In this document: positions 11,526-33,026 of the stretch, piece after piece
How the letters are laid out: every line of letters begins with the position of its first letter
How positions within the stretch are numbered: position 1 is the stretch's first letter
NCBI GenBank assembly: GCA_024529925.1
Contig: JAFEUB010001791.1
Span: 186,001 to 250,000 of the forward strand
DNA: 64,000 nucleotides
Direction: 5' to 3'
Source: Ophthalmolycus amberensis
Lineage: Eukaryota > Chordata > Actinopteri > Perciformes > Zoarcidae
The notes under the pieces: model-generated
What the model saw: only the letters and a program-made list of their open reading frames with translations
Databases searched by the model: none
Told to the model about the DNA's origin: nothing
Made by a program: the position numbers and the translations under genes

Positions 11526-12342
11526 CAGTGGTTCTCAACTGGTCTGGCTGCGGGACCCACCATCACCCCTTAATGAACAAGCCGGGACCCACTACCCAAA
11601 TTATATATTTTGGGTATATCTATATTCAAGAAGTCTAGTAGTAGTAACGTAGTCTGTGTAGTAAACAACTGCCAAATCAAATAAAGAAAGTACACATCAA
11701 TTCTATTTTAACAAATATTATTCAAATTTTTCAAATGTAACTGGATGGATTATAAATAATACATAGAAATACATAAATAAATGTTCTTCGCATTTCAAGT
11801 AAAATAACGGCTGGATTAAAAATAAGTTTCGTAACGAAATTAATTTTAGAAAAATTATTTTCCCTGAAATGCCCTGCAGCTTTAAATGCAGTCCATTCGG
11901 GATGAAGTGAAAAGACCACAATATTATATTTTTCTCATCTTCTAAAAAGAGAATTTAGTGTTGGAAGAATTCACCTCTATGACTGTGGTCTCTCTGGCCA
12001 ATTTTCTCTTTTGGAAATTTGACTTTCACAACTCAACAGTCCTGCTCTGCTGTCTATATCCTCGTCTCTCCCTGTGTGTGTATCTCACTCAAGTCAGGGA
12101 ACTTGTCAGAATGCCCATATTTGATTGGATGAGCTGCATCACGTGATGTGATTCACCACGCATTGGTCGGTGTTTTTCCTGCACCGCTGAACAAGTGCCG
12201 TAAATGCTGGAATAATTCCGCTGCATAAAAAATGCCCTTCAAAATAAAATCTTTTTTTTTTTGTCAGTCAAAGGCCCGCGAACCACTGAAAACGGGTCGG
12301 CGACCCACTTTTGGGTCGCGACCCACCAGTTGAGAATCACTG
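11526..12342. mobile_element. non-autonomous hAT (Charlie-like) DNA transposon, complete with TSD
   Basis: The left end reads CAGTGGTTCTCAACTGG; the right end, reverse complemented, reads CAGTGATTCTCAACTGG, one mismatch in 17 bases. The 8-bp direct repeat CTGTACAC lies immediately outside both ends (11518-11525 and 12343-12350), the target-duplication size of hAT elements. Both ends carry subterminal GGGACCCACC/GGGTCGCGACCC sequence. At 817 bases with no transposase frame it is an internally deleted passenger. Confidence 0.9.
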
Positions 12343-13593
12343 CTGTACACAATGTAAAATGGAAATGCTGAGACACACGCAGATGCTTCATTTCGACCTC
12401 TTTGTGGTAATGAAAAATAATCTTCATTGGGGAGCAATAACAAATTTGGAAACATGCTTTCCATCATCCTAATATTACTGTGTTCTGCAGGAATGTTAAT
12501 AATACTGGTTATGTTGGGACTTAAGTGAGTCATAAATTAATAAATTGGGTCGAAACTTCCTTCCAAGTGTAAGTAGACTACACAGCAAGCAGTTTCGCTA
12601 AAAACTGTATTTGAAAGAGTTAAGAATCAATGTGTAGTCCTGTTTCCTAAACAAGAAGTTAGTCCTTTCCTGCAGCCACAGGCGCCAACACCTCTGTCGG
12701 GAAACAAAGGTGCAGCAAAAGCGTGATGGTTTACTTCAATGCTTAAGATCGTATCAGTAAAACAATAGCTCACCAGACACTGATTTTATAGAGTCAATCA
12801 GGTCAGGGTCAAGAGAAATTCCAGACTCCTAAAGGATAAATATCGTCCTTCCCTTAACTGATTTAAATATAATCTAAAAATTCCTAAACATCTCAGTAAT
12901 TTTCAGCCCAACCTGCATGTGTTTACTTATTAATTAGAAATATATACATATAGAGTGTACTGCATATTGCCATCAAGTCACAATCCATGTAAGACATTTT
13001 CATTTCCAATATTTATCCGTTATGTGCTTCGTTTTATCACTGACAGAGTTTGTCATCAGGTCAAAATGGATAAGCATGGAGTGAAAATTCTGAAACAAAT
13101 ATGTGATTTAACTAACTTCGAGAGGATTAAAACTGCTTGTAAAAGGGACAGAGACAAAACCCTTACAGATGCGTTACAGACCCTTACCTGCCTCTCAACT
13201 TTATTTTTAAAGTCTTTATTTACAAATACACTGTCTGAAATATATTGAAGAATATATTATAGATATATATTTATGACGGATAAACAATATTATTTGGCTA
13301 CGCAGGCAGAATGTATTTACATGTATTTATAGTTTTTGCAATACAAAAACGATTCTGTCTGTATGTTTTAGTTATTGTGGATTTTTACTTAGTTAATATT
13401 CTTTACTGTTTCATTACTTTATTTACTTATTTATAATACTTATTTTTGTATTTGCTATGTCTCTTGTTTGCACTACACTGTATGCTGCTGTATCCTGTAC
13501 ATTTCCTCATAATAATAAACTAATTATTTTATTTTACACAGATTCATGATGATGGTTGTTATTTTCAACGGTTTGCATTCATCGTGTTCTTCA

Positions 13594-13858
13594 ATTGGTT
13601 GAAACCTTTGGACTTTAACATTTCAACCAATCAGAGTGAGGGCGGATGAGCAGCGTTGCGCATCACGTCACATCCGATTCAAACAACGGCGCGCGGTATG
13701 TCTTATCCAAAGCGCTGCAAAGACTGTAAAGTCCACAGTCACTTCTCTTCTTTATAAGTAGTTCCACGTTTTAATAAATAAAATGGTGACGCTAAGAGAA
13801 ACAAACGCGTCGGTGTGACTGTGTGCTCCTGAACAGAAGATACAGTCAATCATTTATG
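13594..13858 (+). promoter_or_regulatory. firrm: firrm promoter and non-coding first exon
   Basis: Two CCAAT boxes (ATTGG at 13594-13598 and CCAAT at 13627-13631) are followed by a CACGTCA element near 13664, a TTCAAA (reverse CHR, TTTGAA) at 13678 and a GGCGCGCGG stretch at 13689. There is no TATA box. This CCAAT plus CHR/E2F-like layout is typical of cell-cycle genes and suits a recombination factor; it is inference from motifs. A donor ATG|GTAAGA at 13858/13859 ends the likely non-coding exon. Confidence 0.5.
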
Positions 13859-14089
13859 GTAAGAAGCTGTACGTGTTATCGAACATTAACTACCATGCTA
13901 ACTTTAAACGTTACCGTTAGCAAAACATATCGTAGCAAGCTAACGTCAATCTCGTCTCTCTCTCGTTCAAACAGGAAGTGAATTCTTACAGATGAAGCTA
14001 TGGTAGTAAATTGAGTCACTTTGAGTGACTCAGTCGGTGGTATTGTCCTGAAACGTTGTGTGCTGACCCTCCCGGAGACTGCTGTCATC

Positions 14090-24987
<10,898 letters not shown>

Positions 24988-25079
24988 CCGTTTAGCCTAT
25001 ATTAACTATAACACCCCTTTGCTGCTGAACAGTCACTTCACTTTTTAAACCTTTCCTTGGTCTGCTTTGATTGATGTTT

Positions 25080-25346
25080 ATTAAACTTGTTTGTATTTAG
25101 CACTAAGTCAAACAGGAGTCTTCACTGACTTTATCAAAACTGTGCCGTACAAAGTTCCTGTATTGAGCAGCATATTGGCCGGAGACTTGTTTTATAAAGT
25201 CAGAGTACAGTACTTGCCATCAGTAGCCCTAAACAATCACTTTACACAATAGATCTAACAAATGTCTCATAAAAAGGTCATATTTTATACAATAAAATCT
25301 TTACTTCACCAGCAACCAAAAGCTTATAAATTACGTAATTTTTATT
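25080..25346. terminator. convergent poly(A) region of firrm and scyl3
   Basis: On the plus strand ATTAAA at 25080-25085 follows the firrm stop by 93 bases, and a second plus AATAAA lies at 25291-25296. On the minus strand AATAAA (TTTATT at 25341-25346) serves scyl3. Use of the distal firrm signal would bring the two 3' ends within about 50 bases of each other or into overlap. The human pair is also tail-to-tail. Confidence 0.6.
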
Positions 25347-25796
25347 TCACGTTCATTCAAAGTGCAACCCCTCTGTAATTTAAACCCGACGCAATTTCGG
25401 CAAGTTATGTCTCGCTTAAAAGTATCTCTTAGTTTCCATGCCAGGAGTGAAGTTGGCACAGTTTATAAAATAAATGGAGAAACCTGATATTAACATGACG
25501 TTCACCTCAGATTATCTTTCATCTTGAGGCGGCTCGGACCAGTTGGCAAACAATTTAAAAATGGCTTCATTTGTCCGAGTCCATCTGCTGATGAACTTTA
25601 AATCCTTCCAGTTCTAACGCAAGTTATCTTAACAAAAAGACAAAATAATGTTGAGGAACCATCATTCTTACTGCATCATGCTATCAAATGAAAACTGGAG
25701 CAACGTTCATCTTAACGACTGAATGTCTCTGTGGTGCATCTTGAGGATTTGAGTCTCAGTGGTCGAGTTGTGTTGCTCCAGACGGATCGAACGTCA

Positions 25797-28700
25797 TCAC
25801 CAGGAACCAGACTCATCCTCCCAGTTCAGGTCGTCTCCATCACCCCAGCCATCTGCTTCAGTCTTTGAGAGAAAATAAAACAGAACAATCACTGAGACAG
25901 TTTCTCTCATTTAAATATATAAAGCGGACTACAAACTTGTATTTCCCATTACAAGAATCAGCTTTGTTTTGGGGGGCTCGTGGCATGGGTCACTAGACAT
26001 GGTTTTAATCTTGTTTGTCCTTTGGGCCAAAAGTTAAAATAAAAGAAAACTCATGAACATGCACCTTTTGATAAGAGGCTGCAGGCAGACACTGCTTCGT
26101 ATTGAGGGATCACAAGAGGAAAAGGGTTTCCTACAAGTCTACATTTTTGCAGCTCTGCTGAAAATAAATGTTTTGCTTTGAGTGAAGAAAAATCTGTGTG
26201 AAAACACCACCACACACACACACTCACCTCAGTCAGGTTGTCAACTGTGAACTTGGCGGTGAGCGTTACAGTATCGATGGAGGAGTCGACCTGCAGAGAG
26301 TTAGTGTTTCCTGAAGAGGCTGCAGATAGTCCAGCCTCACTCGCACTGCTCTCGTCCAGCAGCAGCGCTGGAGAGGACAGTTTGATGTCCGGCACCATGT
26401 CTGCAAACAAATCCAGCTCTGGGTCCGGCTTTTCACTTCTCTTCACCTTAATGGTGAACTCCTCCCCCAGACCTCCTCTGCCACCATTCTTTCGTGGCGG
26501 TTTGGGTTTGGGTCTGGGGTTCAATGAGTTGTGTGACTCTCCCTCTTCTTGAGCCCAGCCATGGTCCAATGAGGACGCGGTCTTGCTCTGTGTGGATTGA
26601 TGCAGTGCTGGGGCCAATCTGAGGGGTTTGGAGGAACCCAGTCTCGGTGCTTCAGGAGCATGACCAACAGGTGTAGTAGCGCCCCCTCTGGGTGGTGTGA
26701 GTATAACTGGGTCTGATAAAATAGCCGTAGGGGAAAGATCCGAGGCAGCTTCAATGTCGTCCCACGGCTCCTCTTCCATGTTCGGGTGCGAGAGCGGCAG
26801 TCCGCTGCCGACTGGATCTTCTCTCTCCGAGGCCTGAATCTGGACCGACTGTCTATCTCTGTTCTCGCTCTCTTCAGGGTCGCTCCAGTCCGGCCAGTCT
26901 TCCACTGGACCTTCTCGTCGGTCCGTCTGCTCTGGGCTGTAAGACAGCGGCTCCATCTCGCTGTCCTGACGATAGCCATTAGATAGAGACGTCGGTCTGC
27001 TGACATCTGAAACATGTAAAACTAAAATATATATAAATAAATAACGAGACAGACTGCGATTCAGACAAACAAACATGAAACTGAATACATTTTTTTAAAT
27101 TATTGGTATGGGAAGGGGTCATACCTGATTTTATTGGCAGCGGGTAACTTTGTGGAGTCTCCTTACTACCTGCTAAGCTGCCCATGTGACCCAGGACCAG
27201 ACCGTCAGTCGCTGGTGGTCTGGGGAACAAATTCAAGACTTTTGAAGGTTGGTCCACATGAGGGTGGGAGCCTCCAACTATGTGGACAGGTGAAGCTAAA
27301 GAATAGAGGTAAGATTAGTATTGAGCCAAAGTATAGTATGTGATAAATAGTTACTAAAAATGTCATAAATCAAGTCGTAAAAAAAAGTATGGTATGTCAT
27401 TAAAATGCATTTAAAAAGTAATAGTATAGCATCCAATTAAAAAATGTAATTTAAAGTTAGCAAAAAAAGTCATAGCAGAGCATTTAAAAATGTCATTAAA
27501 AAGTCATAGTATGTTATGTCATAAAATGTGATTAATAATCATGGTATAATATGCCAAAAAAAAGTTATAAAATAGTCATAAGATACCATGTCATTAAAAA
27601 TGTCATAGTATAGTTCATTACAAAAAGTCATCAAATAAAAACATAGTATAGCATGTCATATGTCATAAAAAAAGTAATAATATAGAATGTATAGTATGTC
27701 ATACAAATCATAAAAAAATGTCATTGTATAGTTTAACATTAAAAAAGTCATAGTATACTATGCAATAAAGAATTTCATTCAAAAAGTTGTAGTATAGTAT
27801 GTCATAAAAAAATGTAACTTCAGTCGTATTATAATTTGCCATAACAAAATTGTCATTAAAAAAACAATCATACGCCTAAAAAATGTCATTAAAAAAGTAA
27901 TGTAGTATGTCATGAAAAATGTCATTAAAAAAGTTATGTAGTATGTCATGAAAAATGTCATTAAAATGTGATTAATAAAGTCATAGTATAGTATGTCATA
28001 AAAAATAATTTAAAAGCCTCAATATAGTATGTTATAAAAAAGCTGTAGTATAGCATTTGATAAAAAGTCATTAAAAATGCCTAAGAATAGTACAGCATAA
28101 AAAAAGTCATAGTATAGTTTGTCATAAAAAGCAATAGTATGGTACGCCATGAATGCCAACTGTTATATCTTGACTGTCTATCTGCCCTGTTGTCTGCATT
28201 AAAACTATATTGATATACGTTATCGTCATGATTACGTCAGTGTTGCTTACTTTCGGGGGTGACATCTGTGGACCGTGTGAAGTTGGGTGTGGTGCGTTTG
28301 AAGACCTTGGACCTCTCTCCACCGACCACCACCTGAGCCCCCAGCAAGGGCACCAGCACCGCCAGACCCTGCAGAGTCATGGCCACCAGAGAGTCGCTGG
28401 TGTCCCTCATTCCCAACAAAACCTGCAGCCAGGAACAAAACAAAGTAACTCAGACAGGAATCGCATAAAAGACATTTACCGGTATGTCCATCCTCAAATG
28501 TATCCCGCTCACGCTGGTTGTGCTCTTATTATCTAACCCTTTCCCAGAAAGTCAAACTATTTCTTTAGTCTGGTAACTTGTCAGCACCTGAGGTAGGATG
28601 TGGTTCTTGAGCTCGTCTTGGGAGAAGAACTCGGCGTAGATGTGCATGTGACCCAGCAAAACGATCCGGATGTGTTCCTCTTTGACCTTAAAGAGCTTGA

Positions 28701-31271
28701 GAAGCTGAGGAATCACGTGTTTACGGTACAGAGACACGGACAGCAGGCACGCTTCATCGTTACCACCACCTACTGGAATCTGTACACACGGCCAGAAAGA
28801 TAGAAGAAGCTACAGAATGCTTCTTTCTCTTTGGCAGGGAATAAAACAAATGATCTGAGTAATTAGTAACAGAAAGTTTAATAAAATGCCAGTCTACCCT
28901 TCTTTGGCCTTAGAAGATGAGGCAGGAAGCTTTTGACTGCCATGGGTTCTGCAAACACAAGAGAGTTGAGGAGTTTGGGGACAAGGCGTGAAGCTATCAG
29001 CTCTTCAGGGAGACTCTGGACCCGGTCCAAAAGAAACCTACACAACAAACACAGAATAGGGTACAATTAAATTATACATTATTTAATTGAGGGAATGTAT
29101 AAGAAACACCATTTTAACTTCTTACAAGTACACAAAAACAATAAGATTCTGAGCGTAATATGTGTAACTTAAAGTCAAAGTGTGGACAAACAATATGACA
29201 CCTATGTGATACTGTTCTACATGAACACACTGCACTGATTAAGAAAACGTGTGTTAAAGAAGACATTATTCTCACTTAAAGAATTCATTCTTTTCTTCTT
29301 CCATCTTCAAGGTCAGGCTCTTCAGAAAATCCCTCACTTCCAGAAAGTCATTCCTATTCAAAGAAATATATGTACTGTGTTTGAAAACACATCATTACCC
29401 ACCAAGTACCGATGACAGCAAAAGCAAACAAAAGCCCACTAAACCTGAAAAAGTCATGAGTCAGCAGGGAGCTGAGTGGGGGTCGAGACAAGGGGTCAGA
29501 GTTCAGCAGGCCCGCCTGCAGGGTCTTCGTCAGACTGTCGGACAGCTCCTGTGTCACTGAAACAGAGGAAAGAGTGAGAGGATGAAAGAGTGTGTGAGAA
29601 GCTACCCGAGTGTTCTGTTACAACGACGCACACTAAGGTTAAAGTCATGAGTGAACAGGGCTGCAGACATTACTCTACTCACCACAGCTGTTCAGGAGAG
29701 AGAGGAGCGTCTCCACCATCATTCCAAAAGAGTAACAGTCCCGAGAGTGAGCGGTGTTATCCGGAAACATTTTAAAGCCCTCGAGCTGTCGATGACACGT
29801 TTCATGAGAACATGAAGGGGGAGGTCATTCATTTTCATAACACAACCTTTAATCTGCTCACCTGCTCTTCTGGAGGAACGCAGCTGGCTTCTCTCACATT
29901 CTGAATGCTTGCGAGAAACTGGAGGAGTTGAAGAAAATTAAAAACGAAAACATAAAACTGATATGCAAAGTCAGTCTTCTTTTCATTTTTGGAAGAACAA
30001 ACTACACACGGACGTCATCTCAGGATACATTCCAGCCAGTTATTCAGTCTCGTACCTCAGGCGTAGCTTCAGAGAACTTGCAGACAGTATCCATCCCTCC
30101 CAGTTTCCAATGACCATCGTCACTGACAAATACAGATGAAATGCAGACGTTGTTGTGGCTTGATTTGCCCTGGTGGTCAAGGAATACAATTTAGGAACTT
30201 ATCCACGCCTACTACTGTGAAACATGAAACGCCAACAGCACCTCAGTGGTTACTTTTCACAACGATGCCTCATTTAAATGTATTCTCAGGGACAATGAAC
30301 ATTGATTGATCGAGCCAGTGTTAAGCCAAAAGGCGAATTTTCAATTGTCCTAAAGGTGGCCATGAAAACAACAAATTAAACAAACAACATATACAGTTGG
30401 AACAGGAGAACGCAAGACATGCTGGAGGAGTAAGGAAGCATCCTGTCAGGACATTTAGTCTCTCATCCATTAGGACAATTTTCTCAGAGGCTGTTCTTTT
30501 TGCTCACCCTCTCGTGCAGAAACACGAGCGCCTGCAGGATGTCGTAGATTCCCGCGCAGATCTCCTCCAGGGGAGAGGCTGTCCAGCAGCAGCTCCAGGG
30601 GCTGCACGCGCTCCGTCACCAGGTGGATGCCGCCGTCCTGCACCGAGCAGGACAGGAAGCGCAGCAGACACGGGTGCCTCAAAGTCTTCAGGTGCTGCAG
30701 GAAAACAAAAAGTACTTCTTTATTTCCTACGTACACGTTCCTTACAGTGAATGTCATGCAGCTGATGGAAACATCTGATTATGCAGCCTGAGTGCCAAAA
30801 CCACTAATTAGCAATTTAGTACACAATGCTGTCAATGGCATGAAGATATCCTTTGGTAAGTATTATGATGTCATGATTATGATGCTAGCGAATTTGGTGG
30901 TAGGTCTCGTGGGAAAGCAGGAAGACTGCACAGATTATGCTGCAGTCCAATTATCCAACATTTGCATCTGAGAACTACATCACTTGTATGTAGAAAACAC
31001 TAAACAAGTACTCCTACGCTAACGTTACTATTACTACTAACGTTACAGCTGTTATGCAGCCACGGCCAGTGTGGGTTCGTATCAAAAAGGCTTCAGTATG
31101 ACTTACCTGAGCAGCTTTGTTGACTTTGTCTTCATTGCCCCGCTTGTGAACAAACACGGATGCCGGCTTTCCATCCTGGAGCATCGCCGAGTGCATGGTG
31201 AGTCCGGACGGCAGGGTCAGGAGCGGCTCCTCCAGCGTACAGCTCCGCACCGCGCTGCTCTCCGCACCCAT
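25797..31271 (-). CDS. scyl3: SCY1-like pseudokinase 3 (PACE-1)
   Basis: A catalytically degenerate kinase-fold protein linked to Golgi trafficking and to ezrin at the cell edge. Coding exons on the minus strand: 31271-31107, 30694-30508, 30169-30056, 29918-29862, 29785-29683, 29556-29445, 29353-29276, 29037-28898, 28772-28588, 28422-28251, 27295-27125, 27006-26228 and 25862-25797; about 775 residues (human 688-742). The N-terminus MGAESS is a myristoylation signal. The catalytic HRD is replaced by SHNN and the DFG by KLGG, as expected for the family. HEAT-like repeats follow (SRLVPKLLNSLVFAEP, LGMRDTSDSLVAMTL). A long acidic, low-complexity region and a C-terminus ending NWEDESGSW complete it. 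One extra G in the run at 30570-30573 breaks the frame in the second exon. The gene is convergent with firrm. Confidence 0.92.
27330..28145. repeat. AT-rich minisatellite in scyl3 intron
   Basis: About 800 bases of degenerate tandem repeat in the intron between exons 28422-28251 and 27295-27125. A common core is GTCATAGTATAGTATGTCAT joined by A-rich linkers, with a unit of roughly 35-40 bases. A related, more decayed sequence is in the last firrm intron, suggesting a family dispersed locally. Confidence 0.8.
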
Positions 31272-31383
31272 GGTCCGCGCTTATTCCTGCTAGCGTGTGT
31301 GGTGGGACAGAGGGACGCGAGTCAAACGTGATGACAATACGATATGTAAGCAGGCAGCCATAAACGCAGAGGACACACATTAC

Positions 31384-31560
31384 CTGTCTCACTGTAGTGG
31401 ATGCTTGCTGTGTGACAACTTAGCTAACGTTGTGTTGTTAGCTAGCTAACCTCTGCGCTACGTTAGCCAGCTCGTCATTGCTATGCGTGTCAGTTGCCCT
31501 TCCGCCTTCATACAATCGCGCCAATGGCGGCGTGGTTAATCCCGTGCTTTTTCAATTTGA
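31384..31560 (-). promoter_or_regulatory. scyl3: scyl3 promoter and 5' non-coding exon
   Basis: A donor GACAG|GTAATG at 31384 on the minus strand marks a likely non-coding exon. Further upstream is GCCGCCATTGG (31518-31530 region), combining a YY1-like GCCGCCAT with a CCAAT box, in a CpG-rich TATA-less setting. This fits a housekeeping promoter; exact start is not determined. Confidence 0.45.
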
Positions 31561-33000
31561 ATAAACCTGCTAGATATAAACGCGTAATATATATTTCCGT
31601 CCACTTCTGGACTAATCAACGACGCTAACGTGGAACGAAAGCTGCCCAGTAAACACGGACTCTTCCGGTAAAGGACGGAACCACCGAGCAGGGAACACTG
31701 TTAGTTCAGAGAATGAAAGAAATGAATCACCGAGGTTTATTTGCTCTTTTGGTAAAAATGAATTTCATTGCTTGATAAATTCATATAAGTTAGGCATTAT
31801 ATGTAACATTATTGTGCGTAATTTTAAGTTTTGATATCATATAAAACCACCAACACCCCTGCTCTAAAACATAATGGTTGCAACCAAAGTGGTGCGACAA
31901 AACGCAATTATGTGCATATGGTGTCTAAAATGAAAGTAGAAACTGTCAGGATCTGTCTTAAATTATGCTCTTGGTCTCGGTAGATTAGAGTCTGTGGTCC
32001 AATATGTCTTTGTTGAAATCCATAGTACGAAAAACAGTTAGGAAGCTATTCAGGAACCTTGGAATAAAAGAGAAAAAAACAGCTACAGGTGACAGTTACA
32101 CCACGGGGTCGTGAACTTCATGTGGCGGTTGAAGGGACAGTTCTTAAAATTCTGCTAAAAATGTTATCCTAACCCCAAATAGTGAACACTAGTGCAACAT
32201 TAAAAGTGAAGTGACAGCATTTGAAGCTTTGTCCTGATTATTTTCTGGCTTCATAAAATAAATAATGTCCACAACATTTCTCTCTTTTATCTGCTTTATG
32301 TAAATGGGGTTGTGTTAGTGGTAAATGTTATCACTATACATAAGATCATATAATTGAGTAACTGTACTCATATTGTACAGTTAAAGCTATTTGGAAATGT
32401 TATATATTTTGCTTGTGCTTTGTGTGTATGGATGAAGTTATCATTAACATGGTTTTCTTAATTACTGATACATTGATCATGAGTTGTGTGTGAAACAGTT
32501 GTGAAAAGACACTGAAATTGTATTTTATGTCTACTTTTGGCCTATCTTTTATTTTATATCTATTCAACTTAAATTTTAACTCAAATTGTGTTTTTCAATG
32601 CATTTCTTTATATTTTATTGTACAAATAAAAAACTTGAAATTGAAACACTGAAGTGGCGATAATGTGTCCAATACTGTGGCTTTATTATCATACTGTCAT
32701 ACACATAAATAAACATATTATATCCATAAAAGCACAATCAGTTAATAATATCGTCGTATCAGACATTTCACAACTGAGCACAAAAGTCAGATGTTGTCTC
32801 AGTTTCAGAAATCGCTCGTGGTTTCCTCTTTACAAGGAAACAGCAACATCGCATACCAACTATAGGACGGTTTCTGCTTCAGTAACAAACGAAAACACAC
32901 CTTTGTCAGAGGAAGTGATGATTTTGACCAGATGAGAATTTGGGCCGGTTACCTTAGTAACTAAACAGCAGCGACTAATAAATAAAAATCCACACTCACT
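31561..33000. other. intergenic region between scyl3 and lpxn
   Basis: About 1.4 kb of AT-rich sequence between divergently transcribed genes. I see no coding exon and no repeat that I can name. Confidence 0.5.
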
Positions 33001-33026
33001 CTCAAGTAGAGAAAGCAGGAGACAAC

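Larger units (their letters stand above)
9300..13590. other. intergenic region between phpt1 and firrm
   Basis: Non-coding, AT-rich. It contains a GCTAAC-family dispersed repeat (about 10.32-10.52 kb) and a complete hAT-type element (11.53-12.34 kb). The remaining sequence shows only short open frames without domains. Confidence 0.5.

Noticed and set aside
12955..13248. 97-codon plus-strand frame upstream of firrm
   Set aside because: AT-rich, no domain, no CpG or promoter context, and not linked in frame to firrm exons.
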